Positions 26,883-36,979 are shown, counted from the first letter of the stretch. The stretch: DNA of 64,000 bases from JAJFJD01 sp965228425 (GCA_965228425.1 OZ245815.1:3782001-3846000), one strand, 5' to 3'. Notes: generated by a model from the sequence alone, not told the origin. Numbers and translations: made by a program.

Positions 26883-28007
26883 ATGCCGAAGAAGATCATC
26901 GCAAATGTCGACCGGTTGAACCGGTTCATGGACGAGAACGACCTGGCCGCGGTGGTCGCCCGGTCGGGACGCAACTTCACCTACCTTTCGGGCCTCGCCT
27001 ACCCCGGCACCCTGGCGCGGCTGATGGATCTGACCGATTCGGACCGCGGTGTCATGGTTCTCTGGCCGCGGGAGGGCGAGCCGGTGATCATCGTGAACGC
27101 CACCGCCGCCGGGCTGGCCGGGCGCGATTCATGGATCGAACGCCAAGTCCTCTACGAAGGCTACGTGGAATCGCCTTACGCCCGATTGGCCGAGGTTTTG
27201 CGCGAGGAGGGTCTGGCCAACGCCCGGGTCGGTTTCGAGCGAGACTACATCAGCGCGCGGGATTGGGATTTGGTGCAGACCGCCGCACCCAGCCTCGACA
27301 TGGTCGATTGCACCGCGATCATGGACCAGGTCCGGTGGATCAAGACCGATGGGGAGATCGAGCGCCTGAAGCGCGGCGCGGATCTGCTGGACGACGTCTA
27401 CCTCGATGTCTTTCCACAACTGCGGGTCGGCGATACGGAACGGTCGGCCCACAGCCGGATTATCGCCGGGTGCCTCGACCGAGGCTGCAACTGGGCGCAC
27501 GGCATCCTGAACGCCAGCTCAAACACGATCCCGTATGCCGGGGAAAGCGATGTCGTGTTCCAAGCCGGCGACGTCATGCGGACGGATTACGTCGCCTATC
27601 TCGATGGGTATCCGGGCCATCAGTCGCGCAACCTGGTCTTCGGCGAACCGACGCAAGCCCAGCAGGACGAATACCGCGCGATCCGCGACATCTATCGCGG
27701 GGCGATCGACATGTGCCGGCCGGGTGCGCGGGTCGGCGACATCTACGACGAAATCGTCAAGGCTTTCACCGACGGCGGCTGGAAATTCGAATCGCTTTTG
27801 ATCGGGCACAGCGTCGGCGCGTGGTGGCACCAGCAGGAACCGATCTTGCGGCGGGGCAGCGACATCATCCTCGAAGACGGCATGGTGCTGGCGCTGGAGC
27901 CGCATATCGGTTACTGGCACATCCAGGATATGATCGTCGTACGGCCCAACGGTCCGCATCTCATCTCAGACAAGATGTCGACCGACGAGCCTTTCGTGGT
28001 CGCGTGA
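26883..28007 (+). CDS. M24 family (Xaa-Pro peptidase / creatinase-like) protein
   Basis: 374 aa with an N-terminal creatinase-N domain (about 1-140) and a C-terminal pita-bread domain. The HSVGAWWHQQEP and DGMVLALEPHI segments match M24. Two metal-site positions differ: the second Asp of the 'D.G....Y.sD..R' motif is His (DGYPGHQSR) and the final Glu is Gln (HIQDMIVV). This resembles non-metallo members such as creatinase, so hydrolysis of a small C-N bond is as likely as peptidase activity. GGGAGC precedes the ATG. Confidence 0.82.
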   Translation: MPKKIIANVDRLNRFMDENDLAAVVARSGRNFTYLSGLAYPGTLARLMDLTDSDRGVMVLWPREGEPVIIVNATAAGLAGRDSWIERQVLYEGYVESPYARLAEVLREEGLANARVGFERDYISARDWDLVQTAAPSLDMVDCTAIMDQVRWIKTDGEIERLKRGADLLDDVYLDVFPQLRVGDTERSAHSRIIAGCLDRGCNWAHGILNASSNTIPYAGESDVVFQAGDVMRTDYVAYLDGYPGHQSRNLVFGEPTQAQQDEYRAIRDIYRGAIDMCRPGARVGDIYDEIVKAFTDGGWKFESLLIGHSVGAWWHQQEPILRRGSDIILEDGMVLALEPHIGYWHIQDMIVVRPNGPHLISDKMSTDEPFVVA

Positions 28008-28026
28008 ACGGCGTGCGAAGCGAGCG

Positions 28027-29667
28027 TCAGTCCTCGACCGAGCGAATCTGGGTTTCCGGCTTCAAACCGGCGCGCTTCTTCTGATCCGACCGGCGCCCGT
28101 TCTCCAGATAATCGCCCGCCACCGCACGCGCCGCGGTCTCGTCCCAACCCTCGGTCCAGTCGCCCAGCGAATAACCGTGCCAGGGTTCCTGCGGCGTCAG
28201 CTTCGGCAGGCCTAGCTCCTCCCAGATCTCCTTCGCCTCTTCCATGAACTGACGCTTCGGCAAAGCCAGCGGCGGCATGTCCTCTTTCAGGGTGGCGTCG
28301 ATCAGCATGGTCGCGTCCTCGCCGCCACCCCGGTCGGATTTCGGGCCGTGTCCCAGGATGCGATGCGGCAGGATTTGGACGTCCATACCCGGGTTCGCGC
28401 GATGCGCCAGCGCCCAGAACACCGCGTCGCCGTTATCCGGATCGATATCCTCGTTGACCGCGATGACGTATTTGCCGACCGCCGACTGCAGCATCGACGC
28501 GCCGGTCAACGCACGCCATATTTCGGTCCGCGGCACCCCGCGTTCGAACTGGATGAACAAGACCTTGCGGAGATTGGTCAGCGGCTCGTGCATCGAGACC
28601 TTCTTGACGCCCTTGATCGACAACGTGTCGCGCAGATGGGACAGGAACAGCGGCTCATAGGCGACGCGTTTGATGACGCTGGATTCACTTGGCGTGACCT
28701 GCGAGATGATCGACGGAATGATCGCCTTCTCGCGCCGCGTGATCGCCGTCACCTGCATGCGCATGTTGTAGGCTTCGAGCGCGATGTGGCCGTGCGATTC
28801 GCCGAACGGCGCTTCCGGTTCGAGATATTCGGTATCGATCACGCCTTCGACGATCAACTCCGACTCCGCCGGCACGAACAAGTCGACCGTCCGGGCTTTC
28901 ACCATGTTGATCGGTTCCCCGACCAGCCCGCCGGCCACCGCCAGTTCCTCCTGGCCGATGCGCAATTTTTGCGGCGCGGTGTAGACGACCGCGGGCGGCG
29001 CCCCCACGACGACGGCGATCGGCATGGGCTCGCCGCGTTCCTGATATTTCTGCCAATGGAGATACCCTTCGGCGCCGCCGGGACGGGTCGCCATCCGGAC
29101 GACGCACCGGTCTGGCGCCTTCAGCGCCACCCGATACGTTCCCATGTTCTGGGTGCCGCTCTCCGGATCGCGCGTGACGCAGGCCGTCATCGTCAGGTAG
29201 GGCGCGGCATCGAAACCCGGCGTGGAAATGGGCATCGGGAGACTATCCATCCCCTTTCCCAAGCCGACCAGGTCTTCGCCCGTCAGGACGACATCGTGGC
29301 AAGGCGCCGTGTCAACCTCGCGCGGTGCGATTGGGTTTGCGATCGCCTTGTCCCATAACGGTCCGATCTCATCACGCTCGGCCCGCATCCCGAGGCAATA
29401 GATCGCGGGATTGGCCGCCAAGCCGCCGACCAGCACCGGGAGATCGAAGGCGCGGCCCTTGGCGTCGACGATATTGGTGAACAAGAAGGCCTTGCGCTCC
29501 GCTTCCGGAATGCCGCCGCGAAACTGCCAGCGCACAAGCGCGTGCAGATGCGCGTCCTTGTTGATCGGACGGTCGATACGGACGAGCAATCCCGCCTCGT
29601 CCAACGCCGCCATGTGTTGCTGCAAATCGCGATAGCCGCGCGATCCCGGCGCAGACGAATCCGCCAT
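28027..29667 (-). CDS. UbiD family decarboxylase
   Basis: A 546-aa UbiD-fold enzyme: YRDLQQHMAALDEAGLLVRID at the N-terminus, LVVEGVIDTEYLEPEAPFGESHGH (family E-x-E catalytic region) and ITRREKAIIPSIIS in the core. UbiD enzymes (de)carboxylate unsaturated or aromatic acids using prenylated FMN made by UbiX. No ubiX is in the window, and the substrate is unknown. The ATG at 29667 follows GTGAGGA. It converges with the M24 gene. Confidence 0.87.
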   Translation of the reverse strand: MADSSAPGSRGYRDLQQHMAALDEAGLLVRIDRPINKDAHLHALVRWQFRGGIPEAERKAFLFTNIVDAKGRAFDLPVLVGGLAANPAIYCLGMRAERDEIGPLWDKAIANPIAPREVDTAPCHDVVLTGEDLVGLGKGMDSLPMPISTPGFDAAPYLTMTACVTRDPESGTQNMGTYRVALKAPDRCVVRMATRPGGAEGYLHWQKYQERGEPMPIAVVVGAPPAVVYTAPQKLRIGQEELAVAGGLVGEPINMVKARTVDLFVPAESELIVEGVIDTEYLEPEAPFGESHGHIALEAYNMRMQVTAITRREKAIIPSIISQVTPSESSVIKRVAYEPLFLSHLRDTLSIKGVKKVSMHEPLTNLRKVLFIQFERGVPRTEIWRALTGASMLQSAVGKYVIAVNEDIDPDNGDAVFWALAHRANPGMDVQILPHRILGHGPKSDRGGGEDATMLIDATLKEDMPPLALPKRQFMEEAKEIWEELGLPKLTPQEPWHGYSLGDWTEGWDETAARAVAGDYLENGRRSDQKKRAGLKPETQIRSVED

Positions 29668-29813
29668 CGTGTCCTCACCGACTGTTTTTGTTGTCCGACA
29701 TTGTAGCGGAAATCGCACCCGCGCATGCAAATGGCTCGGTCCGCCAAGACGGCGCCGGTCGGTTCGCGTGGCGATATTGTAGGGAGATACAGTCGCGCGC
29801 GGCGGCGGGATCT

Positions 29814-30143
29814 TCAGTTAGATTTGGTTCGACTGACGTAACAGCCATCCTGGACGCCGTCGAAATACTCGCTAATCCCCGGATGCATAATCGGCTCGTC
29901 ACTGTCGTCGGTCAGCAAGTTCTGTTCCGAGACATAGGCGATATAGGTCGTCTTGTCCTGGCTCTCCGCCAAAAGATGGTAGAAAGGTTGGTCTTTGCGC
30001 GGCCGCGATTCCTTCGGAATGCTTTCGTACCACTCTTCGGTGTTGCCAAACTCCGGATCGACATCGAAGATGATTCCCCGGAACCCGTATTTCTTATGGC
30101 AGACGATCTGCCCGATCTGGAACCGCGCTGTCGCGTTCAGCAT
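29814..30143 (-). CDS. hspQ: Heat shock protein HspQ
   Basis: 109 aa, the usual HspQ length: FQIGQIVCHKKYGFRGIIFDVDPEF, QPFYHLLAE...TYIAYVSEQNLL and HPGISEYFDG. HspQ (YccV/hemimethylated-DNA-binding fold) modulates Lon protease specificity in enterobacteria. Single cistron; AGAGG 4 nt before the ATG. Confidence 0.92.
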   Translation of the reverse strand: MLNATARFQIGQIVCHKKYGFRGIIFDVDPEFGNTEEWYESIPKESRPRKDQPFYHLLAESQDKTTYIAYVSEQNLLTDDSDEPIMHPGISEYFDGVQDGCYVSRTKSN

Positions 30144-30708
30144 TTAGCCTCTCCGTCTCACTCTCTTCTTCGTATTCACCGCCAGCCGGAAACTCGTTTC
30201 TGCGCCTGTTCCCGTTCCCCGCGATGCGCCATCACTGCCAAATGCCTCCCGGGCGTGACGGTCGTTCTGCGATCCTTAGCGAATCCAGAGGTTTTACGAA
30301 GCAGTCCCCTCGACGAAACTCTCCCGCTACTACGATCGTTGTCATAGTGCCGAAGCGGTTCCCGTGGAGGAAGAGGCAAATGCGGGTTGGCGCCGTCGAA
30401 ATTGGGCTAATGGTTCGGAAGGGCCGCCATCCATGTGATTTGCCCCAAACGCGCTTTGTAACCTTCTTGATTCGTCTCCAATACATTCGAATCAGGCATA
30501 GTTTCCTCATCGGCCTACCCTGTGGTCAAGACGGCGGGGCAATTCGGCGCTAGATTGGCGCAAAAGTGTTGCCAACAGCACACGCACTGTGTTTCCGATT
30601 GGGTCACGAATCCCCGACGCGCAACGCCAAAGCGTAACGGGACGTTCGACCCTCCAAGTCCTAAGACCGATCGATTGAAATAACGAGTTAAAAACACTCT
30701 CTAAGTAA
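30144..30708. other. 565-bp region with no supported gene
   Basis: It lies between the divergent hspQ and FMO genes. The sequence is less GC-rich than the coding parts, and small frames here lack family similarity and ribosome binding sites. It presumably holds both promoters. I found no convincing hairpin, RNA gene or repeat. Confidence 0.5.
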
Positions 30709-32058
30709 ATGGAAAATAATAATAAATCCGCCAACAAGCGAATCGCCATTATCGGTGCGGGCGCGTCGGGTATTTGCGCCGCGAAATACCTTTTGGAAGC
30801 AGGTTTCGAGGTCACGATCTTCGAAATCGGTACCCAGATCGGCGGGCTCTGGTGCTACCAAAACGACAATGGACGGTCATCCTGTTACCGGACATTGCAT
30901 ATCAACACGTCGCGCGGCGTAACCCATTTTCACGATTTCGACTTTGAGGAGTCGGTGCAAGCCTTTCCGGACCATCGCGACATGCATGCCTACCTCGTCC
31001 GGTATGCCGACCATTTCGGGGTGACGCCCCGGATACGGTTCGAAACCCCGGTTGCCGATTTGCGGCCGATTTTCGAGCCGGGCCGCGACGACCCGCAATG
31101 GGAGATCGAGACCGCATCCGGCGAAATCCGACAGTTCGACACTGCGATCGTCTGTACCGGCCACCTCACGAAGCCGTTGCACGTCCCGATGTTCCGGGAC
31201 GATTTCGCCGGCGATTACGTTCACTCGCACTATTATCGCGAGCCGGAGGATTTCGTCGGCAAACGAATTTGCGTCGTCGGCGTCGGCAACAGCGGTTGCG
31301 ACATCGTCAGCGACATCTGCGTCACCTCGCCGCGAACGGTACTGGTGGCACGGTCGGGCGTGTTGGTTTTGCCGAAGCTGTTTCTCGGATTGCCCTTCAC
31401 CGACATCACGAACGAATTGCAGCGCGATTGGATCCCGGATTGGGTGCGCACGCCGCTGATCCGGTTCATGACATGGGTCGTGCATGGCGACATGAGAAAA
31501 CTCGGCTTCAAGCCGCCGGATGCCCGGGCCCATGTCACCAGTAACGCGACGGTCGTCAATCACATCGCCTACCGCCGCATCGAGGTGAAGCAGGGCATCG
31601 AGAAGATCGACGGCAAGCGAATCCATTTCGCGGACGGCACATCCGACGAATTCGATACGCTGATCGCGGCCACGGGCTATCTGATCGACCTGCCCTTCCT
31701 GTCGGACGACGTTGTGCCGATCAACGACAACACCATCGACCTGTATCAGCGGATCGCACCACCCGATTGGCCGGGCCTGTACTTCATGGGCATGTTCAAC
31801 ACCAATACCGCGCTGAACATGATCTTCGAATACCAGGCACGCTGGATCCGCGACATCGAACAGGGCGACGCCGTGCTGCCGCCCGCCAGGGAAATGCGTG
31901 CGGCCATCAACGACCAAAAACAGTGGGTGCAGCGGACCTACAAGGCCTCGCCGCGTCACACGATCGAAGAAGAGGTCGTGCCTTACCGCAAGAGCCTGCG
32001 CCGGTCGATGCGCCGCATGCGGCATCTTGCCAAACGCCGCGTGCCAGCGGCCGGATAG
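30709..32058 (+). CDS. Flavin-containing monooxygenase (FMO/BVMO-like)
   Basis: A 449-aa FAD/NADPH enzyme. The FAD Rossmann motif GAGASGICAAKYLLEAGF lies at residues about 15-32. The NADPH motif GVGNSGCDIVSDI is near the middle. The FMO linker (YVHSHYYREPEDFVGKRICVVG) corresponds to the 'FxGxxxHSxxYxxP' segment in FMOs. It oxygenates soft nucleophiles (N, S) or ketones; the substrate is unknown. The 5' region is AT-richer and no clear ribosome binding site is seen. Confidence 0.9.
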   Translation: MENNNKSANKRIAIIGAGASGICAAKYLLEAGFEVTIFEIGTQIGGLWCYQNDNGRSSCYRTLHINTSRGVTHFHDFDFEESVQAFPDHRDMHAYLVRYADHFGVTPRIRFETPVADLRPIFEPGRDDPQWEIETASGEIRQFDTAIVCTGHLTKPLHVPMFRDDFAGDYVHSHYYREPEDFVGKRICVVGVGNSGCDIVSDICVTSPRTVLVARSGVLVLPKLFLGLPFTDITNELQRDWIPDWVRTPLIRFMTWVVHGDMRKLGFKPPDARAHVTSNATVVNHIAYRRIEVKQGIEKIDGKRIHFADGTSDEFDTLIAATGYLIDLPFLSDDVVPINDNTIDLYQRIAPPDWPGLYFMGMFNTNTALNMIFEYQARWIRDIEQGDAVLPPAREMRAAINDQKQWVQRTYKASPRHTIEEEVVPYRKSLRRSMRRMRHLAKRRVPAAG

Positions 32059-32067
32059 AATCTTCGG

Positions 32068-32949
32068 TCAGTCGCGGCCCGGGAACAGCGTATCGGAGAC
32101 CGACCGCGGGTCGCGGACCGACCAAGTGCCCTGCTCCACCTTCGCCAGGAATTCCCGCACCGCACCGTTGAAGGCGTCCGGTTCCTCCAAGTTGCAGGCA
32201 TGCCCGGTCTTGGGGATGACGACGAGCCCCGCCCCCGGGATCGCACGCTTGAGATACAGGTTCGCGTCGAGGCAAGGCTCGTCCTCATCGCCCGTCACCA
32301 GCAGCGACGGGGTGGTCATCTCGCGCAGTTGCGGTTCCAGGTCGTAGAGCGACGGTCGAACCGCCTGGACGCCGCGCAAGGTATTCGCCGAGCCGGTCGC
32401 CGAATGCGAACAAAGCTGTTCCATGAATTCCGCATACCCGCGCGGGTCCTTGTTCTCGAACTGCACCCGCGTCGGACCAGCACCGTACACCTTCCCCATG
32501 GCCTCCATGCCATCGCGCTCCAACTTGTCCGCGGCGGCTTCGGTTTCCGACTTGAATTGCTCGCGGTGCTCCCGGTTGGCGCCGTAGCCGCACCCGGCGA
32601 TCACGAGGCTCGCCGCCATCTCCGGATAGCGCATACCGAAATGCGCCGCCGCGAAGCCACCCATGCTCAAACCGATGACATGCGCTTTGTCGACGCCGAC
32701 CGCCCGCATCACCGCCGCGATATCGTCCGTCGCGATATCCTGACTATAGAGCGACCGGTCCTCCGGCACGTCGGACGGTGGATAGCCACGGGCGTTGTAG
32801 GTGATGCAGCGGTACAGCCGCGAGAAGTATCGCACCTGCGGCTCCCAACTGCGCGCATCGCCGGCGAACTCATGGACGAAGACAATTGGAAACCCGGTGC
32901 CGGTCTCCTCGAAGTGAAGCTTCGCGCCTTGCGCTTCCGCATACGGCAT
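32068..32949 (-). CDS. Alpha/beta hydrolase
   Basis: A 293-aa alpha/beta-hydrolase fold protein. An oxyanion-type segment FVHEFAGDARSWEPQ, the nucleophile elbow GLSMGGFAA, and a C-terminal TGHACNLEEPDAFN that carries the catalytic His are visible. It resembles the 3-oxoadipate enol-lactonase / small-ester hydrolase group. The start at 32949 is set by AGGGAGA 5 nt upstream; the longer frame to 33021 is rejected. It is divergent from the M81 gene and convergent with FMO. Confidence 0.9.
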   Translation of the reverse strand: MPYAEAQGAKLHFEETGTGFPIVFVHEFAGDARSWEPQVRYFSRLYRCITYNARGYPPSDVPEDRSLYSQDIATDDIAAVMRAVGVDKAHVIGLSMGGFAAAHFGMRYPEMAASLVIAGCGYGANREHREQFKSETEAAADKLERDGMEAMGKVYGAGPTRVQFENKDPRGYAEFMEQLCSHSATGSANTLRGVQAVRPSLYDLEPQLREMTTPSLLVTGDEDEPCLDANLYLKRAIPGAGLVVIPKTGHACNLEEPDAFNGAVREFLAKVEQGTWSVRDPRSVSDTLFPGRD

Positions 32950-33072
32950 CCTGTTCTCCCTTGGCGTTGCGGGCCGGCCGTACCGAAAATCCGCATCGAA
33001 TTTACGGGACCGCATTTTCAATTATGCTAGATTTTCTAACACGGAAAGGGAACGGGGAGCGAGACACACACC

Positions 33073-34572
33073 ATGGCACGCATTGGCATTGCTGGGTTCC
33101 AGCACGAAACGAACACCTTCGCACCGGTCAAAGCCGACTTGGAAGAATTCGAGAATATCGCCGGCGCGCCGCAAGTTCCGCGCGGAGACGAACTCTTCGA
33201 AGAGATGAAGGGGCTGAACACCTCGATTAGCGGCTTCATCGACGAAGCGCGGAAACAGGGACATGAGTTGATCCCCTCGCTGTGGGCATCGGCAACACCG
33301 TCCGCCCATGTGACGGACCGTGCCTTCGATACCCTGACCGGGCATATCGTCGACGACATCGAGGCCGCCGGCGCGCTCGACGGGGTCTATCTTTGTCTGC
33401 ACGGGGCCATGGTGACCGAGAGCTATCAGGACGGCGAAGGGGAAATCTTGCGCCGCGTCCGCAATGCCATCGGCCCGGACATCCCGCTCGTCGCCTCGCT
33501 CGACCTGCACAGCAACACGACGCAGCAAATGGTCGATCTGGCGTCGGTGCTGGTCGCCTACCGGACCTATCCGCATGTGGACCAGGCGGAGACCGGCCAG
33601 CGCGCGGCGATCATGCTCGACCGCATTCTCAAGGACGGGACCTTGCCGTCGAAATCCTTCCGGCGTCCGCCCTTCCTGATTCCCCTGGTCTGGCAATGTT
33701 CCATGATGGAACCGGCCGCCTCGATCTACGAGCGCATGCGGGCCATGGAGCGGGTGAACCCGTCGCTGCCCTCGCTGTCCTTCACGCCGGGCTTCCCGGC
33801 CGCCGACATCGCCGAATGCGGCCCCGCCGTGCTGGCCTACGGCACGTCGCCGCAGGTCGCGGACGAAGCCGCGGACGAATTGTGCCGCATGGTCACCAAC
33901 GCGGAAGGCGATTTTGCGGGAACTCTATTCGAGCCGGATGCCGGCGTTCTGGAGGCGCAGAAACTCTATGCCGGAAAGCCGGTCGTTCTGGCGGATACGC
34001 AGGACAACCCGGGTGCCGGCGGCCCTTCCGATACCGTCGGTCTGCTAGAGGCATTGGTCCGCAACGACGCGCAAGATGCCGTATTCGCCACCGTTTACGA
34101 TCCGGATGCCGCGAAATCCGCCCACGCGGCCGGCGTCGGTGCGGCCGTCAGCCTCGCCATCGGCGCGACGTCCGGCATGCCGGGACACCAGCCTTTCCAC
34201 GGCGATTTCACGGTGGAGACGCTCACCGACGGGCAGTTCATCGGCACCGGCCCGATGAAACGCGGCGTCAAGTACCGCATGGGGCCGACCGCCGTCCTGC
34301 GGATCGGCGGCGTCCAGGTCATCGTCACCAGCGGCAAGACACAGGTGAACGATCAGTCGATCATCCGTCACACCGGGATCGAGCTGGAAGAACTGAAGAT
34401 CATCGCGCTGAAGAGTTCGGTCCACTTCCGGGCCGATTTTCACGAACTCGCCGGCGACATTCTCGTCGTCGTCGCGCCCGGACCGAATGTCGCGGATCAC
34501 CTTCAACTCGACTACAAGAACCTGCGGTCCGGCATCCGCCTGACCCCGCTCGGACCCGAACATGCGCCCTAG
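33073..34572 (+). CDS. M81 family metallopeptidase (MlrC/microcystinase-like)
   Basis: 499 aa. The N-terminus RIGIAGFQHETNTFAPV is the family signature, followed by YLCLHGAMV, LVASLDLHSNTTQQMV and AYRTYPHVDQAETG, which carry the predicted zinc ligands (His/Asp). The C-terminal DUF1485-type half runs from about residue 300 (DTQDNPGAGGPSDT). MlrC degrades linearised microcystin, but most members act on unknown cyclic or small peptides. It is followed 37 bp later by an LLM oxidoreductase in the same direction. Confidence 0.9.
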   Translation: MARIGIAGFQHETNTFAPVKADLEEFENIAGAPQVPRGDELFEEMKGLNTSISGFIDEARKQGHELIPSLWASATPSAHVTDRAFDTLTGHIVDDIEAAGALDGVYLCLHGAMVTESYQDGEGEILRRVRNAIGPDIPLVASLDLHSNTTQQMVDLASVLVAYRTYPHVDQAETGQRAAIMLDRILKDGTLPSKSFRRPPFLIPLVWQCSMMEPAASIYERMRAMERVNPSLPSLSFTPGFPAADIAECGPAVLAYGTSPQVADEAADELCRMVTNAEGDFAGTLFEPDAGVLEAQKLYAGKPVVLADTQDNPGAGGPSDTVGLLEALVRNDAQDAVFATVYDPDAAKSAHAAGVGAAVSLAIGATSGMPGHQPFHGDFTVETLTDGQFIGTGPMKRGVKYRMGPTAVLRIGGVQVIVTSGKTQVNDQSIIRHTGIELEELKIIALKSSVHFRADFHELAGDILVVVAPGPNVADHLQLDYKNLRSGIRLTPLGPEHAP

Positions 34573-34609
34573 GTGACTAATTCGGCAACGCGAAGGAATT
34601 GACCGGCAG

Positions 34610-35521
34610 ATGAAACTCGGGGTCGTTTTCCCGCAGCTCGATATCGGCGAAGATCCGATCGCCATTCGCGACTTTGCCCAAGCGGCGGAAGCGTTGGGAT
34701 ACACGCATATCCTCGCCTTCGATCACGTGCTCGGCATGAACGCGGCGAGTCGTCCCGGATGGAAGGGCTACTACGATCACCGGGACATGTTCCACGAACC
34801 TTTCGTGCTGTTCGGCTATCTGGCGGGACTGACGGAGCGCATCGGCTTCCTCACCGGCATTATCGTCCTGCCGCAGCGGCAGACGCCGCTGGTCGCGAAA
34901 CAGGCGGCCCAGGTCGATGTCCTGAGCGGCGGCCGATTGCGCCTCGGCGTCGGAATCGGCTGGAACGCCGACGAATTCGCGGGCATGGGAGAGAATTTCC
35001 GAAACCGCGGCCGCCGCATCGAAGAGCAGATTACCCTGCTGCGGAAACTCTGGACCGAGGAACTCGTCACTTTCGACGGCGAATGGCACAGAATCGTCGA
35101 TGCCGGGATCAACCCCCTCCCCGTGCAGCGCCCGATCCCGATCTGGATCGGCGGCGGCGCCGAGCCCGTCATCGAACGCATCGGCCGGATGGGAGATGGC
35201 TGGCTGCCGCAATTCCCCTCGATGGATCCGGTACTGTCCCGTACAGGTTCGCAGCCCCGCCGTCACGAGCCGCCGGAAGAGCTGATCGAACGAATGCACG
35301 GTTATGCGCGGGAAGCCGGCCGCGACCCGGCCGACATCGGTATCGAAGGACGGTCATCGATCGCCGGGCAAACGCCCGAAGAATGGATCGCCGTCCATGA
35401 TCGGTGGAAAAGCATCGGCGCGACGCATCTGTCGGTCAATACGATGCGCGCCGACCTAACGGGACCCGACGCCCAGATCGAGGCCATCCGGCGGTACAGG
35501 GAAGCCGTCGACGGCGCGTAA
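34610..35521 (+). CDS. LLM class oxidoreductase, F420-type subgroup
   Basis: A 303-aa luciferase-like barrel of the TIGR03619-type group annotated as F420-dependent, though F420 use cannot be confirmed here: FPQLDIGEDPIAIRDFAQAAEALGYTHILAFDHV, then VLPQRQTPLVAKQAAQVDVLSGGRLRLGVGIGWNADEF. It probably forms an operon with the M81 gene. It converges with the glycosyltransferase gene, with a 2-bp gap. Confidence 0.85.
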   Translation: MKLGVVFPQLDIGEDPIAIRDFAQAAEALGYTHILAFDHVLGMNAASRPGWKGYYDHRDMFHEPFVLFGYLAGLTERIGFLTGIIVLPQRQTPLVAKQAAQVDVLSGGRLRLGVGIGWNADEFAGMGENFRNRGRRIEEQITLLRKLWTEELVTFDGEWHRIVDAGINPLPVQRPIPIWIGGGAEPVIERIGRMGDGWLPQFPSMDPVLSRTGSQPRRHEPPEELIERMHGYAREAGRDPADIGIEGRSSIAGQTPEEWIAVHDRWKSIGATHLSVNTMRADLTGPDAQIEAIRRYREAVDGA

Positions 35522-35523
35522 TG

Positions 35524-36669
35524 TCAACGGGCGCTGTTCGGCACGCGCCAGACGTAAAATGCGGTCGCGGCGTAATTCCAAACCGTGCTGACCAACACGC
35601 CCGCGAGACCGGAAAGTATCCAGCGCGCGCCTTCACCGTGCAGATAGGAGGCGACACCCACATTCGCCGCCGCGCCGACGCTGCACGCCAGACAGAATAG
35701 GAACAACCCGCGGACCCACGCCAATCCGGACAGTTTGCTTTCGCGATAGGTGATCAGGTTGTTGAGGGTGAAGTTGCCGACCATCGCAACGCCGGTTGCG
35801 ATCGCCTGACTCACGGCAAAGCCGACACCCGACACTTGAAACAGACCCCAAAGGGTCAGCATGTGCACCAGGAGTCCACTGCCACCGATCAAACAGAAAT
35901 AAACGAACCGAGGCGGTACGAGGCGCCCGATCCGCTTCTGCAGCAACATCGTGATGAAATCGAGCGCGACCATGCCGTCGACTTTGGTCTCTCCGGCCTT
36001 TCGCGACCGGAACTCGTAGGGGAACTCGCGCACCCGCAAGGGCGGGTCCGCCGACGCAAAGAGGTCCAGTAATATTTTGAATCCGACGCCGGACAACTTC
36101 GGCGCCAGGCGGAGAAATGTCTCGCGCTCGATCGAGAAGAATCCGCTCATCGGATCGCTCAGCTCGACTTGCAAAACGCGCTTCGCCAACCCGGTAGAAG
36201 CGCGGCTCAATTGTTCGCGCCGGGCATCCCAGTCGCCGGTCCCGCCGCCGGCCGCGTAGCGCGTGGCGACAACGATGTCGACCTCGCCCGATTGCAGTGC
36301 GTCGAACATTTTCGGCAGCAGCGTCTCATCGTGCTGCAGATCACCGTCCATGACAGCCAAGTATTTTGCCGAACTCGACAGCATTCCTTCGATACACGCG
36401 GAGGAAAGACCGCGCCGGCCCAATCGCTGAATACATCGGACCCGGCCGTCGGTCGCAGCCAGTTCGCGCACCGCGCGGGCGGTGCCATCCGGCGAGTTGT
36501 CGTCGACGAAGATCAGCTCCCAGCGGACACCCGCCATCGCCGATGTAACGAGCCGAACGAGCTCCGTAACGTTTTCCTTCTCATTGAAGGTGGGAATAAC
36601 GATGGATATTTCCGGAACCGTCGACGGTCGGTCCGCCGCATGGGGATCTTCAGATAGTCTCGCGTCCAT
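35524..36669 (-). CDS. GT2 glycosyltransferase fused to a GtrA-like membrane domain
   Basis: 381 aa. The N-terminal domain (about 20-250) is a dolichol/polyprenyl-phosphate sugar synthase-like GT2 with SIVIPTFNEKENVTELV, FVDDNSPDGTA and DGDLQHDE (metal-binding DxD-like). The C-terminal 125 residues form four helices of GtrA type, beginning near FVYFCLIGGSGLLVHML. It would make and help flip a polyprenyl-phosphate sugar for envelope glycan or lipid modification. The ATG at 36669 is used; TTG 36675 is possible. Confidence 0.9.
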   Translation of the reverse strand: MDARLSEDPHAADRPSTVPEISIVIPTFNEKENVTELVRLVTSAMAGVRWELIFVDDNSPDGTARAVRELAATDGRVRCIQRLGRRGLSSACIEGMLSSSAKYLAVMDGDLQHDETLLPKMFDALQSGEVDIVVATRYAAGGGTGDWDARREQLSRASTGLAKRVLQVELSDPMSGFFSIERETFLRLAPKLSGVGFKILLDLFASADPPLRVREFPYEFRSRKAGETKVDGMVALDFITMLLQKRIGRLVPPRFVYFCLIGGSGLLVHMLTLWGLFQVSGVGFAVSQAIATGVAMVGNFTLNNLITYRESKLSGLAWVRGLFLFCLACSVGAAANVGVASYLHGEGARWILSGLAGVLVSTVWNYAATAFYVWRVPNSAR

Positions 36670-36979
36670 TACCAACTCAACCCAATCTATTGCACAAGGT
36701 CATGAGCCGGCGCACGCAGGTGCGTCGGCATTCGCACGCGCAACACCACGTCTTCATCCCGGAGCTTAACGTCTTGTCCCATAATCTTTTTTCACGGCTT
36801 CGACCCAGCGGCCTCAAACCGTGAACCGTACAATACCCCGCCATGGTCCCGCCGGAAACCGCTCAATTCAAACAGCGGACTGTTTTCCGGCAGGCAGCAA
36901 GAATCAGGTCGACGATGGCATGTTCGGCATGCGCTAAATACGCCCTCGTCACCACCGACCCTCGGGAAACCCTGCGCGC
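36670..36979. other. 310-bp intergenic region, no gene seen
   Basis: It separates the divergent glycosyltransferase and EamA genes and must hold both promoters. No convincing promoter, RNA gene or repeat could be recognised by eye. Confidence 0.4.

Noticed and set aside
33282..34580. 432-aa plus-strand ORF within the M81 gene
   Set aside because: Out-of-frame shadow of the M81 gene with extreme Arg content.
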